From Candidatus Mycobacterium wuenschmannii (GTDB taxonomy: Bacteria; Actinomycetota; Actinomycetes; Mycobacteriales; Mycobacteriaceae): a stretch of DNA of 64,000 nucleotides. The notes below the pieces were generated by a model that was given only the letters and a program-made list of their open reading frames with translations, ran no database searches and was not told the origin of the DNA. The stretch is taken from contig NZ_CP126981.1 in NCBI RefSeq assembly GCF_030252325.1, positions 310,001 to 374,000 of the forward strand, given 5' to 3'. Both the position numbers and the translations under genes were made by a program. This document shows positions 1 to 9,190 of the stretch, piece by piece (the stretch's first letter is position 1; each line of letters begins with the position of its first letter).

Positions 1-631
1 CACCGGCCAATCCGAGACAAGCCAACGGCCTTCGGCCACAGTCGAAGAGCTCTACGCCCGGCTGGGCAACGATCAGTTGGCCGGTCTGCGACTCGGGCTC
101 ATGCACGGTCGGTTGAGCGGCGATGAGAAGGACGCCGTGATGACCGCGTTCCGCGCACGTGAGATCGACGTGCTGGTGTGCACCACGGTGATCGAGGTCG
201 GCGTTGACGTTCCCAACGCCACGGTGATGCTGGTGATGGATGCCGACCGCTTCGGAATCAGTCAGCTGCATCAGTTGCGCGGTCGCATCGGCCGGGGCCA
301 ACACGCCAGCATCTGCCTGCTGGCCAGCTGGATGCCATCACTGTCGCGGGCTGGCCGACGGCTGAGCGCGGTTGCCGGGACGCTCGACGGGTTCGAACTC
401 GCCGACCTTGACCTCAGGGAACGCCGCGAGGGAGATGTGTTGGGCCGCAGCCAGTCCGGCCGCGCGATCTCGCTTCGGCTGCTCTCGCTGATCGATCATC
501 GCGAGATCATCGAGGCGGCCCGGGAGTTCTGCGAACGGGCCTACGACGACCCGGCTGCCCATGCCGGGCTGGCGCTGCTGGCCGCGCCGTTCACCGGCAG
601 TGAGCGCATCGACTTCCTGGACAAGTCGTGA
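1..631 (+). CDS. recG: RecG ATP-dependent DNA helicase, C-terminal part
   Basis: The frame is open from the left edge (first full codon at base 2) to TGA at 629-631, giving the last 209 residues of a protein whose wedge domain and first helicase lobe lie outside. The second lobe is recognisable: the motif V region TTVIEVGVDVPNA and the motif VI region QLHQLRGRIGRG with its two arginine fingers, followed by the RecG C-terminal segment FELADLDLRERREGDVLG. RecG remodels stalled forks and branched DNA in the cytoplasm. The stop overlaps the GTG of the next gene (GTGA), so the two are probably co-transcribed. A TTG at 77 is only an internal codon, not a start. Confidence 0.95.
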   Translation, partial: TGQSETSQRPSATVEELYARLGNDQLAGLRLGLMHGRLSGDEKDAVMTAFRAREIDVLVCTTVIEVGVDVPNATVMLVMDADRFGISQLHQLRGRIGRGQHASICLLASWMPSLSRAGRRLSAVAGTLDGFELADLDLRERREGDVLGRSQSGRAISLRLLSLIDHREIIEAAREFCERAYDDPAAHAGLALLAAPFTGSERIDFLDKS

Positions 632-1359
632 CCGCACCGCAGATGACCCGCAGAGCGTGGCTGTGGTTGTCGGCACTCGCGATCCTGACGGTCCTGGTCG
701 CCTATCAGGTGGTGGTCACGACGGCGGGGGACCGGGCCCGGGAATTCGCGGCCCGCGCCGATGTCCCGACCGTCCAACCCGGGGTTGACGTGCTGGGCGG
801 AATCGCCGTGGTGCCGTGGCGAACTCGGCACTACGACTACCGCCGGGCGGCCTTCGGCGACGCCTGGACCGACGACAACGACGCACCGGGCGGGCACAAC
901 GGCTGCGACACCCGCGACGACATCCTCAACCGCGACCTGGTCGACAAGACTTCGGTGTGGACCAAGCGCTGCCCCGACGCCGTCGAGACCGGCACCCTGC
1001 ACGACCCATATACCAACGCCACCATCAACTTTCACCGCGGCCCCAAGGTAGGCGAGGCGGTGCAGATCGACCACATCGTCCCGTTGGCGCTGGCCTGGGA
1101 CATGGGTGCCTACGACTGGCCGGCTGCTCAGCGGATCCGGTTCGCCAATGATCCGGCGAATCTGCTTGCGGTGCAAGGCCAGGCGAACCAGGACAAGAGC
1201 GACTCCCAGCCCGCGCTGTGGATGCCACCGAACGCCGCGTTCCACTGCCAGTACGCGATGCAGTTCATCGCGGTGTCCCGGGGTTACGGTTTGCCGATCG
1301 ACGCCCCGTCGGCCGTGGTCTTACGCGGAGCGGCGCAGACCTGCCCCGTCGCGCCCTGA
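628..1359 (+). CDS. Exported HNH endonuclease-like protein (DUF1524 family)
   Basis: A 243-residue protein with one hydrophobic segment at about residues 10-30 (WLWLSALAILTVLVAYQVVV), read as a signal anchor or uncleaved signal peptide, so the rest should be outside the membrane. The C-terminal half carries the HNH-like core QIDHIVPLALAWDMG (His149 in DHIVP) and, further on, FANDPANLLAVQGQANQDK, which fits the DUF1524/GmrSD-C type of His-Asn nuclease fold. A disulfide is possible between cysteines in the CDTRDD and KRCPDA segments. It starts on a GTG overlapping the recG stop. M. tuberculosis has a similar unnamed gene after recG. Nuclease activity is inferred from the motif only. Confidence 0.8.
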   Translation: MTAPQMTRRAWLWLSALAILTVLVAYQVVVTTAGDRAREFAARADVPTVQPGVDVLGGIAVVPWRTRHYDYRRAAFGDAWTDDNDAPGGHNGCDTRDDILNRDLVDKTSVWTKRCPDAVETGTLHDPYTNATINFHRGPKVGEAVQIDHIVPLALAWDMGAYDWPAAQRIRFANDPANLLAVQGQANQDKSDSQPALWMPPNAAFHCQYAMQFIAVSRGYGLPIDAPSAVVLRGAAQTCPVAP

Positions 1360-1442
1360 ATCGTCATCCAGTGTGAATCCCGCGACGCGACACGCCGATA
1401 CGCCGTCGTGGATCGCAGACTCTGGGGAGGCAGACCGTACAG

Positions 1443-2288
1443 CTAGACGCCGGTGTAGGTCAGCGGATCCGGCCGCACGCGGGTTCCGTCGTCGAGTCCG
1501 TTGAGCGCGTCCATGTGGGCGGCGGTCAGCTCGAAGTCGAAGACGTTGAAGTTGCCGGCGATGCGCTCGGGGTTGCCGGACCGCGGAATCACGACGTTGC
1601 CCAGCTGAATGCTCCACCGAATCAGCACCTGCGCGGGGGTGCGGTCGTATTCGCCCGCGATCGAGGTCACGGTGGCGTTGTCCAGCAGTCCGCCGATCGC
1701 CAGCGGGCTGTAGGCCTCGGTGACGACGTTGTGCTTCGCGTTCTCCGCCCGCAGCTCGGCCTGGTTCAGCAGCGGGTGCAGCTCGATCTGGTTGACCGCG
1801 GGGGTGAAGTAGGTCAGGTCGATGACCGTCTCGAGGTGTTCCTCGGTGAAGTTGCAGACGCCGATCGACTTCGTATGGCCGTCGCCTCGAGCCTGGATCA
1901 ATCCGCCGAACGTGTCGACGTACTTACCCAGTGAGGCCATCGGCCAGTGCACGAGGAACAGGTCGACATACTCCAGCCCCAACTTGTCCAGGCTGACCTT
2001 GACGGCGTCCTGGGCGGTGTTGAAGCCCTGGTCGGCGTTGGCGACCTTGGTGGTGACGAACAATTCCGCGCGGGGGATGCCGGACGCGGCGATGGCGCGG
2101 CCGACGGCCTCCTCGTTGCCGTACACCGCGGCGGTGTCGATCAACCGGTAGCCGATCTCGAGCGCCGTCGAGACCGCGCGCTCGGTATCCGCATCGGACA
2201 GCTCCGCGACACCGAGGCCGAGGACCGGCATCGTGTTCTCGTCGTTGAGCGCAATGGAGGGGACTGCAGACTCAGAGCCGCCCGACAT
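1443..2288 (-). CDS. Aldo/keto reductase (second of a tandem pair)
   Basis: A 281-residue (alpha/beta)8 NADPH-dependent aldo/keto reductase. The catalytic tetrad is intact: Asp51 (LIDTAA), Tyr56 (AVYGNE), Lys81 (VTTKVANAD) and His114 (FLVHWPM). The C-terminal cofactor loop is [14 protein letters not shown]. These enzymes reduce aldehydes and ketones such as methylglyoxal; the real substrate cannot be read from sequence. It lies 7 bases downstream of a paralogue on the same strand and is probably co-transcribed with it. It ends tail-to-tail with the HNH-like gene; the 83-base gap between them holds only a degenerate imperfect palindrome (about 1372-1430). Confidence 0.92.
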   Translation of the reverse strand: MSGGSESAVPSIALNDENTMPVLGLGVAELSDADTERAVSTALEIGYRLIDTAAVYGNEEAVGRAIAASGIPRAELFVTTKVANADQGFNTAQDAVKVSLDKLGLEYVDLFLVHWPMASLGKYVDTFGGLIQARGDGHTKSIGVCNFTEEHLETVIDLTYFTPAVNQIELHPLLNQAELRAENAKHNVVTEAYSPLAIGGLLDNATVTSIAGEYDRTPAQVLIRWSIQLGNVVIPRSGNPERIAGNFNVFDFELTAAHMDALNGLDDGTRVRPDPLTYTGV

Positions 2289-2295
2289 CGTTCAC

Positions 2296-3135
2296 CTACC
2301 CTGTGAAGTCGAAGGTTCGTGGATCAGGACCGAGCCGGTTGCCGTCGTCGAGCGACGAGATGGACGACATGTCGCGTTCGCTCAATTCGAAGTCGAACAC
2401 GTCGAAGTTGCTCGCAATCCGCTCAGGGTTCACCGACTTGGGGATGACGATATTACCGAGTTGAAGATGCCACCGAATCAGCACCTGAGCTGGTGTCCGT
2501 CCGGCACCCTCGGCCACCGCGGTTACCGCGGGGTCGGACAGCAGCGATCCCTGCCCGAGCGGACCCCACGCCTCGGTCGCGATTCCGAGACGGGCGTGCA
2601 ACTCTCGCAGCTCGTTTTGCGGCAGCCGCGGGTGCAACTCGATCTGGTTGACGGCGGGCACGATCCCGGTGGCTTCGACCACCGCGTTGATGTGCTCCGG
2701 CTCGAAGTTGCTGACCCCGATCGAGCGGACCCTGCCCTGATCGCGCAGGTGCGCGAAGGCCTTGAAGGTGTCGACGAACTTGTTCAGCGAGGGCACCGGC
2801 CAATGGACCAGGTAGAGGTCGAGGTAGTCGAGGCCCAGGCGCTCCATGCTGGCGTCGAAGGCGGCCAGAGTGCTGTCGTAACCCTGCTCGGAGTTCCATA
2901 ACTTGGTGACCACGTACAGTTCGTCCCTGGGCACGCCGGACGCGGCAACCGCGCGGCCGGTTTCACGCTCGTTGCGGTATGCCGCCGCGGTGTCGATGTG
3001 GCGGTAGCCGGCCTCGAGCGCCGTGCTCACCGACTGCTCGGTGTCCTCAGGCGGGACCTTGAACACGCCGAAGCCGAGCGCCGGGATCGAATGACCGTCG
3101 TTGAGTGGGACTGAGGGACTCGAGGAACTAGCCAT
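2296..3135 (-). CDS. Aldo/keto reductase (first of a tandem pair)
   Basis: A 279-residue aldo/keto reductase with intact tetrad Asp48 (HIDTAA), Tyr53 (AAYRNE), Lys78 (VVTKLWN) and His111 (LVHWPV), and the cofactor loop VIPKSVNPERIASN. It is clearly a paralogue of the downstream gene, with the same domain order and a closely similar C-terminus, so the pair looks like a local duplication. The frame stays open upstream to 3354, but the extra 73 residues are arginine/serine-rich antisense of lipN and match no family; the start MASSSSPSVPLNDG at 3135 gives family length. That start overlaps the lipN start by two bases, so its promoter must lie within lipN. Confidence 0.92.
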   Translation of the reverse strand: MASSSSPSVPLNDGHSIPALGFGVFKVPPEDTEQSVSTALEAGYRHIDTAAAYRNERETGRAVAASGVPRDELYVVTKLWNSEQGYDSTLAAFDASMERLGLDYLDLYLVHWPVPSLNKFVDTFKAFAHLRDQGRVRSIGVSNFEPEHINAVVEATGIVPAVNQIELHPRLPQNELRELHARLGIATEAWGPLGQGSLLSDPAVTAVAEGAGRTPAQVLIRWHLQLGNIVIPKSVNPERIASNFDVFDFELSERDMSSISSLDDGNRLGPDPRTFDFTG

Positions 3136-4240
3136 GACACGAAGTCTGCCAGGCGCGCCGGATCGGCAGCTCGCGGCCAAGGGCTGGGCCGAGCGCCTGC
3201 AAGGTGCCGCGACGACCCTGGGCATGAAGGTCATTCCGTGGGTGCCGACGCGCGCGAAGCGGCTGCTCTCCGGTGGCCGCGAAATCGCCATCGACGGGAA
3301 CACCCTGGACCCCACACTGCAGTTGGCACTGGCCGGGCTGCGCGCGTTCGGCATGAATGGCCTCGTCCTGGGCGAAGACGTCGAGGTCTCGCGGACCCAG
3401 ATGCGTGAGATGACGCAGGGCTTCGCGGGTCCGCAGATCCACGTCGGCGTCGACGAGCTGTCGATCCCAGGCCCCGCCGGCCCGATCCGGGCCCGGCACT
3501 ACCGCCCCGCCACTCCCGGTCCGGCGCCGCTGCTCGTCTTCTATCACGGCGGCGGGTGGGTGATCGGCGACCTCGACACCCACGACCCGCTGTGCCGGCT
3601 GACCTGTCGCGACGCCGAGGTGCACGTGCTGTCGATCGACTACCGGTTGGCCCCCGAGCACGCGGCCCCAGCCGCGGTCGACGACGCCTACGCGGCGTTC
3701 ACGTGGGCGAACGCGCACGCCGAGGAGCTCGGCGCGATCCCGGGCAAGGTGGCGGTCGGCGGCGACAGCGCCGGGGGCAACCTGGCCGCCATCGTGTCGC
3801 AGCTGGCCCGCGACGCCGGCGGACCGCAACCGGTGTTGCAGTGGCTGATCTACCCGCGCACCGATTTCACCGCGCAGACCCGGTCGCTCAGCCTGTTCGC
3901 GGACGGCTTTCTGCTCACCAAGGCCGACATCGACTGGTTCACCGAGCAGTACCTGGGTCGATCGGACCTCGAAGCGGCCGACCCGCGCGTCTCGCCGCTG
4001 CTGGCCGATTCCCTCACGGGCCTGCCGCCCGCGCTGATCGCGACCGCGGGGTTCGACCCGCTGCGCGACGAAGGCGATAGTTACGCGGCGGAACTGAGCG
4101 CGGCCGGCGTTCATGTCGACCTGCGCACGATGGGATCGATGACGCACGGATTCGCCAGCCTGTTCCCGCTCGGCGGCGGTAGTGCGCTGGCCACCGCCGA
4201 GTTGATTTCGGCGCTGCGAGCTCATCTCAGCCGCGTCTGA
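3134..4240 (+). CDS. lipN: Lipase/esterase of the hormone-sensitive lipase family (LipN-like)
   Basis: A 368-residue alpha/beta hydrolase of family IV. The oxyanion motif HGGGW is at 138-142, the nucleophile elbow GDSAGG places Ser212, and Asp308 (FDPLRDE) and His338 (THGF) complete the triad. The protein resembles M. tuberculosis LipN, including the N-terminal MT-x-SLPG start and the IDGNTLDPTLQL segment. It hydrolyses short- to medium-chain acyl esters; the physiological substrate is unknown. I chose ATG 3134 over the in-frame start 33 bases upstream because it matches the LipN N-terminus. The ATG overlaps the ATG of the divergent aldo/keto reductase (C-ATG shared), leaving no intergenic promoter. 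Confidence 0.9.
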   Translation: MTRSLPGAPDRQLAAKGWAERLQGAATTLGMKVIPWVPTRAKRLLSGGREIAIDGNTLDPTLQLALAGLRAFGMNGLVLGEDVEVSRTQMREMTQGFAGPQIHVGVDELSIPGPAGPIRARHYRPATPGPAPLLVFYHGGGWVIGDLDTHDPLCRLTCRDAEVHVLSIDYRLAPEHAAPAAVDDAYAAFTWANAHAEELGAIPGKVAVGGDSAGGNLAAIVSQLARDAGGPQPVLQWLIYPRTDFTAQTRSLSLFADGFLLTKADIDWFTEQYLGRSDLEAADPRVSPLLADSLTGLPPALIATAGFDPLRDEGDSYAAELSAAGVHVDLRTMGSMTHGFASLFPLGGGSALATAELISALRAHLSRV

Positions 4241-4249
4241 CTCGATTAC

Positions 4250-4290
4250 GCGCCTCCTCCTCGGGCCGTACCGGCCCGCATCGTCACCGC
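4250..4290 (-). repeat. MIRU-like intergenic repeat, variant core, minus orientation
   Basis: Read on the minus strand the block has GACGATGC, then a perfect small hairpin GGGCCG-GTA-CGGCCC, then GAGGAGGAGGCGC. The flanks match the MIRU-like copies before coaD and at 34514, while the middle is replaced by the hairpin. It lies after lipN, in antisense orientation to its neighbours, so it supplies no ribosome-binding site here. Confidence 0.6.
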
Positions 4291-4376
4291 GCTGACCTGG
4301 CAATAGCAACGCCGGTAGGCTTAGGCGCTATCGCCGACCGCACCGCGGTCGGTCAGCGACGCCGACTGACCGGAGT

Positions 4377-5147
4377 GTGAGCAAGAACGTGGCCGCCAAA
4401 TCGAACCCTCCCAAATACGACCTGAACGCCGCCGGACGGCGACGCGACCTCTTCGTCCGGATCGGACTCACCTCGATCGTCGTGCTGTTCGCCGTTGCCC
4501 TCGTCGGCTACATCGTGATCTCGCACGACAAGAAGGTCGCCGCCAACGGCGCGCGGGCGATCCGCGTGACGACCAGCAAGCTCGTCGTCAAAGACGGCAC
4601 CAAAGACCCCAAGGCACTGGTGTCGTTCTACGAAGACTTTCTGTGCCCGGCCTGCGGCAACTTCGAGCGCCAGTTCGGCCCGACGGTCTCCAAGCTGCTC
4701 GACGATGGCGCGATCGGTGCCGATTTCTACATGACCGGCCTGCTCAGCCGCGCATCGAACCAGGACTACTCGTCGCGCGCCGGCAACGCCGCGTACTGCA
4801 TTGCCGACGAGTCCACCGACGCCTTCCGGCGCTTCCATACGGCGTTGTACACCAAGGACTTTCAGCCTTCCGAGACCGGGACGTCGTTCCCCACCGATGC
4901 GAAACTGACCGAATTGGCGCGCGAGGCCGGCGTTGTGGGCAAGGTGCCGCAGTGCATCAAGGACGGCAAGTACCTGCCGATGGTCGACGGGCTGGCCGCC
5001 GCCGAGGGCATCCATGGCACTCCGACGGTCAAGATCAACGGCACGGAATACCAGTGGACGACGCCGGAGGCCTTCGTCGCCAAGATCAAGGAGATCGTCG
5101 GGGACGTTCCTGGAATTGACTCGGCTGCGACCCCAGCAGCGTCGTGA
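4377..5147 (+). CDS. Membrane-anchored DsbA-like thioredoxin-fold protein
   Basis: A 256-residue protein with a cytoplasmic basic N-terminus, one membrane segment at about 30-49 and an extracytoplasmic thioredoxin fold. The active site is Cys90-Pro-Ala-Cys93 (DFLCPACGNF) and the cis-proline loop is HGTPTVKI near residue 217. It should oxidise secreted proteins. It overlaps the next gene, a VKOR, by GTGA, the usual mycobacterial arrangement in which VKOR re-oxidises the DsbA partner. The start is a GTG; a second GTG at 4389 is possible, because the only GGAG (4372-4375) is too close to 4377 and better spaced for 4389. Confidence 0.9.
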   Translation: MSKNVAAKSNPPKYDLNAAGRRRDLFVRIGLTSIVVLFAVALVGYIVISHDKKVAANGARAIRVTTSKLVVKDGTKDPKALVSFYEDFLCPACGNFERQFGPTVSKLLDDGAIGADFYMTGLLSRASNQDYSSRAGNAAYCIADESTDAFRRFHTALYTKDFQPSETGTSFPTDAKLTELAREAGVVGKVPQCIKDGKYLPMVDGLAAAEGIHGTPTVKINGTEYQWTTPEAFVAKIKEIVGDVPGIDSAATPAAS

Positions 5148-5767
5148 CAACCACGGCGTCGGCGAAACCGGATGCGCCGGTTGAGCATTCGACGCCCTCG
5201 ATTGCCAGTGCGTGGTGGATACTGATCGCCGGGGTGGCTGGGCTGATCGCCTCCGCAACCCTGACCATCGAGAAGATCGAGTTGCTGCTCAACCCGTCGT
5301 ACGTGCCGTCGTGCAATCTCAACCCGATCGTGTCGTGTGGTTCGGTGATGACGACACCGCAGGCCTCGGCATTCGGCTTCCCGAACTCGCTGATCGGCGT
5401 CGCGGCGTTCGCCGTGGTTGCCGTCACCGGTGTGCTCGCGGTGGCCAAAGTGCCTCTGCCGCGATGGTATTGGGTGGGGCTAATGGTGGGAACGGTGGCC
5501 GCTACCGCATTCGTGCACTGGCTGATCTTCCAGAGCCTGTACCGCATCGGGGCCTTGTGCCCGTACTGCATGGTGGTGTGGGTGGCCACGATCTCGCTGC
5601 TCGTGGTGGTCGCCTCGATCGCCTTCGGGCCGGGTGGTGCCGGCGGCGGGGGATCGGTCGTGCGTGAATTGCACCGGTGGCGCTGGTCGATCGCGACGCT
5701 CTGGTTCACCGCTGTCTTTCTGCTGATTGTGGTCCGATTCTGGGACTTCTGGTCCACGCTGATCTGA
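5144..5767 (+). CDS. Vitamin K epoxide reductase (VKOR) family membrane protein
   Basis: A 207-residue four-helix membrane protein. The redox centre Cys139-Pro-Tyr-Cys142 (ALCPYCMVVW) and the loop cysteines Cys57 and Cys65 (SCNLNPIVSCGSVM) are all present, as VKOR needs to shuttle electrons from DsbA to menaquinone. Membrane segments lie at about 24-44, 82-101, 110-130 and 138-160, with a fifth possible at 180-200. It starts on the GTGA overlap with the DsbA-like gene, so the two form an oxidative-folding pair that stands in for DsbB in mycobacteria. Confidence 0.92.
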   Translation: MTTTASAKPDAPVEHSTPSIASAWWILIAGVAGLIASATLTIEKIELLLNPSYVPSCNLNPIVSCGSVMTTPQASAFGFPNSLIGVAAFAVVAVTGVLAVAKVPLPRWYWVGLMVGTVAATAFVHWLIFQSLYRIGALCPYCMVVWVATISLLVVVASIAFGPGGAGGGGSVVRELHRWRWSIATLWFTAVFLLIVVRFWDFWSTLI

Positions 5768-5798
5768 ACAACCTGCCCACCTCAACGACCGAAGAGGG

Positions 5799-8700
5799 AT
5801 GTACGTGATCTCCAAAGTGCTGGTTGCCAATCGCGGCGAGATCGCCGTTCGGGCGTTCCGCGCCGCCTACGAACTCGGCGTCGGCACCGTCGCGGTGTAC
5901 CCGTATGAAGACCGAAACTCGTTGCACCGCTTGAAGGCCGACGAGTCGTATCAGATCGGCGAGGTCGGCCACCCGGTTCGGGCGTACCTGTCGGTGAGCG
6001 AGATCGTCGACACCGCCCGCCGAGCCGGCGCCGATGCGGTGTATCCGGGCTACGGATTCCTCTCGGAGAACCCGCAATTGGCCGCCGAGTGCGCGAAGAA
6101 GGGCATCACCTTCGTCGGCCCGAAGGCCGAAGTGCTTTCGCTCACCGGCAACAAATCCCGCGCCGTCGCGGCCGCCCGGGAGGCGGGTCTGCCGGTTCTG
6201 ACGTCGTCGGCACCGTCGTCGTCGGTCGACGAACTGCTCGCGGCGTCGGCCGAGATGGAATTCCCGTTGTTCGTTAAGGCGGTTGCCGGCGGTGGCGGCC
6301 GCGGCATGCGGCGGGTCACCGAGGCCGAGGCGCTGCCCGAGGCGATCGAGGCGGCCAGCCGGGAAGCCGAATCGGCCTTCGGCGATCCGACGGTCTACCT
6401 CGAGCAGGCCGTGCTCGACCCGCGCCACATCGAGGTTCAGATCCTCGCGGACACCCACGGCAACGTGATTCACCTCTACGAGCGGGACTGCAGTGTGCAG
6501 CGTCGCCACCAGAAGGTCGTCGAGCTGGCACCCGCCCCGGATCTGCCGGAAGAGTTGCGGGACAAGATCTGTGCGGACGCGGTGGCCTTCGCCCGCCACA
6601 TCGGCTACAGCAATGCGGGCACCGTGGAGTTTCTGCTCGACGAGCGGGGCCACCACGTCTTCATCGAGATGAACCCGCGAATCCAGGTGGAACACACCGT
6701 CACCGAGGAGATCACCGACGTCGACTTGGTCTCCAGCCAGCTTCGGATCGCGGGTGGCGAGAGCCTCGAGGATCTGGGTCTGCGTCAGGAGGACATTCGC
6801 CCGCACGGCGCCGCACTGCAGTGCCGGATCACCACCGAAGACCCGGCCAACGGGTTCCGCCCGGACACCGGACGGATCACCACCTACCGCAGCCCGGGCG
6901 GCGCGGGCATCCGCCTCGACGGCGGAACGAACCTCGGCGCCGAGATCAGCGCCCACTTCGACTCCATGCTGGTCAAGCTGACCTGCCGGGGCCGCGACTT
7001 CAGCACCGCCGTCAAACGGGCGCGGCGGGCGATCGCCGAGTTCCGCATTCGCGGCGTGTCGACGAATATCCCCTTCCTGCAGGCGGTTCTGGACGATCCG
7101 GATTTTCAGGCCGGCCACGTCACCACCTCGTTCATCGAGGAGCGTCCCGCGTTGCTCACCGCGCGATCGTCGGCCGACCGCGGCACCAAGATCCTCAACT
7201 ACCTGGCCGATATCACCGTCAACCAGCCGCACGGATCGCGGCCGTCGAAGTTGTACCCGCAGGACAAGCTGCCCGACATCGACCTGACGAAGGCCCCGCC
7301 GGCCGGTACCAAGCAACTCCTGGTCGAACTCGGGCCCGAGGGCTTCGCACGCTGGCTGCGCGACTCGTCGGGAGTTCGCCTCACCGACACCACATTTCGC
7401 GATGCCCACCAGTCGCTGCTGGCGACGCGCGTGCGCACCAGCGGACTGGGGCTGGTCGCGCCCTACATCGCGCGGACCATGCCGCAACTGCTGTCCGTCG
7501 AATGCTGGGGCGGTGCGACTTACGATGTGGCGCTGCGCTTCCTGAAGGAAGACCCCTGGGAGCGGTTGGCCACGCTGCGCGAACTGATGCCCAACATCTG
7601 CCTGCAGATGCTGCTGCGCGGTCGCAACACCGTCGGCTACACGCCGTACCCCGAGCTGGTCACCTCGGCGTTCATCGAGGAGGCGACCGCCACCGGCATC
7701 GACATCTTCCGCATTTTCGACGCGCTGAACAACCTCGACTCGATGCGGCCGGCGATCGATGCCGTGCGCGAAACTGGTTCTGCCATAGCCGAAGTCGCGA
7801 TGTGCTACACCGGCGACCTGTCCGATCCGGGCGAGAAGCTCTACACGCTGGACTACTACCTGACGCTGGCCGACCAGATCGTCGAGGCCGGGGCCCACGT
7901 GCTGGCCATCAAGGACATGGCCGGCCTGCTGCGGCCGCAGGCCGCACGTCAACTCGTCGGTGCGCTGCGCAGCCGCTTTGACCTGCCAGTGCACGTGCAC
8001 ACCCACGACACCCCGGGCGGTCAGTTGGCCAGCTACATCGCGGCCTGGCAATCTGGCGCCGACGCAGTCGACGGCGCCTCGGCGCCGATGGCGGGTACCA
8101 CCAGCCAGCCCGCGTTGAGTTCGATCGTGGCGGCGGCAGCGCACACCGAATACGACACCGGGCTGTCGTTGCCCGCGGTGTGCGCACTGGAGCCGTACTG
8201 GGAAGCGCTGCGAAAGGTGTACGCGCCGTTCGAATCCGGGCTACCCGGCCCGACCGGGCGGGTGTACCACCACGAGATCCCCGGCGGTCAGCTCTCCAAT
8301 CTCCGTCAGCAGGCGATTGCACTGGGGTTGGGCGACCGCTTCGAGGAGGTCGAAGAGGCCTACGCCGGGGCCGACCGGGTGCTCGGCCGGCTGATCAAGG
8401 TCACGCCGTCATCAAAGGTGGTCGGCGACCTCGCACTGGCACTCGTTGGCGCTGGGCTCACGGCCGACGAGTTCGCCTCGCGTCCAGAGCAATTCGACAT
8501 CCCCGAATCGGTGCTCGGCTTCCTGCGCGGCGACCTCGGCGACCCGGCGGGCGGCTGGCCGGAACCGCTGCGGTCCAAGGCATTGGCCGGTCGCGGTGAG
8601 CCCAAGCCGGTCCAGGAACTCAGCCCGGAGGACGAGACCGCGCTGGGCCTGCAGGGGCAGAAACGCCAGGCCACCTTGAACCGGTTGCTGTTTCCTGGCC

Positions 8701-9188
8701 CGACAAAGGAATTCGAGACCCACCGGGAAACCTACGGCGACATCTCGCGGCTGTCGGCGAACCAGTTCTTCTACGGGCTCCGCCAGGGCGAGGAGCACCG
8801 AGTCCAGTTGGAGCCGGGTGTCGAGTTGCTGATCGGACTGGAGGCGATCTCCGAGCCCGACGAACGCGGCATGCGCACGGTGATGTTCATCATCAACGGC
8901 CAGTTGCGGCCGGTCGAGGTGCGCGATCGCGGGATTGCCAGCGATGTCCCCGCCGCGGAGAAGGCGGAGAAGGGTAACCCGAACCACGTCGCCGCGCCGT
9001 TCGCCGGCGTGGTCACTGTCGGAGTTGCCGTCGGCGACAAGGTGACTGCCGGCCAGACCATCGCCACGATCGAGGCGATGAAGATGGAAGCGCCGATCAC
9101 CGCACCCGCCGACGGCACCGTCGAGCGCGTGGCGGTGTCCGACACCGCTCAGGTCGAGGGCGGCGACTTGCTGGTGGTGCTGGGCTGA
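5799..9188 (+). CDS. pyc: Pyruvate carboxylase
   Basis: A 1129-residue single-chain biotin enzyme that carboxylates pyruvate to oxaloacetate with ATP and bicarbonate (anaplerosis, gluconeogenesis). Domains in order: biotin carboxylase (about 5-450) with glycine-rich ATP loop FVKAVAGGGGRGMRRV and EMNPRIQVEHTVTE; carboxyltransferase (about 525-800) with the metal-site motif FRDAHQS at 533-539; the allosteric/tetramer region; and the biotinyl domain with EAMKMEA, biotin acceptor Lys1095. Full length for the family. It begins ATG (MYVISKVLVANRGE); a GTG two codons later is an alternative. No separate biotin-carrier gene is needed or seen. Confidence 0.97.
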   Translation: MYVISKVLVANRGEIAVRAFRAAYELGVGTVAVYPYEDRNSLHRLKADESYQIGEVGHPVRAYLSVSEIVDTARRAGADAVYPGYGFLSENPQLAAECAKKGITFVGPKAEVLSLTGNKSRAVAAAREAGLPVLTSSAPSSSVDELLAASAEMEFPLFVKAVAGGGGRGMRRVTEAEALPEAIEAASREAESAFGDPTVYLEQAVLDPRHIEVQILADTHGNVIHLYERDCSVQRRHQKVVELAPAPDLPEELRDKICADAVAFARHIGYSNAGTVEFLLDERGHHVFIEMNPRIQVEHTVTEEITDVDLVSSQLRIAGGESLEDLGLRQEDIRPHGAALQCRITTEDPANGFRPDTGRITTYRSPGGAGIRLDGGTNLGAEISAHFDSMLVKLTCRGRDFSTAVKRARRAIAEFRIRGVSTNIPFLQAVLDDPDFQAGHVTTSFIEERPALLTARSSADRGTKILNYLADITVNQPHGSRPSKLYPQDKLPDIDLTKAPPAGTKQLLVELGPEGFARWLRDSSGVRLTDTTFRDAHQSLLATRVRTSGLGLVAPYIARTMPQLLSVECWGGATYDVALRFLKEDPWERLATLRELMPNICLQMLLRGRNTVGYTPYPELVTSAFIEEATATGIDIFRIFDALNNLDSMRPAIDAVRETGSAIAEVAMCYTGDLSDPGEKLYTLDYYLTLADQIVEAGAHVLAIKDMAGLLRPQAARQLVGALRSRFDLPVHVHTHDTPGGQLASYIAAWQSGADAVDGASAPMAGTTSQPALSSIVAAAAHTEYDTGLSLPAVCALEPYWEALRKVYAPFESGLPGPTGRVYHHEIPGGQLSNLRQQAIALGLGDRFEEVEEAYAGADRVLGRLIKVTPSSKVVGDLALALVGAGLTADEFASRPEQFDIPESVLGFLRGDLGDPAGGWPEPLRSKALAGRGEPKPVQELSPEDETALGLQGQKRQATLNRLLFPGPTKEFETHRETYGDISRLSANQFFYGLRQGEEHRVQLEPGVELLIGLEAISEPDERGMRTVMFIINGQLRPVEVRDRGIASDVPAAEKAEKGNPNHVAAPFAGVVTVGVAVGDKVTAGQTIATIEAMKMEAPITAPADGTVERVAVSDTAQVEGGDLLVVLG

Positions 9189-9190
9189 CC

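Noticed and set aside
2296..3354. Longer version of the first aldo/keto reductase (352 residues)
   Set aside because: The extra N-terminus is antisense of lipN; the 279-residue form has family length and start.
5706..8144. Long open frame (812 codons) on the minus strand across pyc
   Set aside because: It is antisense of an intact pyruvate carboxylase; the peptide is Arg/Gly/Val-rich, typical of the complement of high-GC codons, and matches no family.
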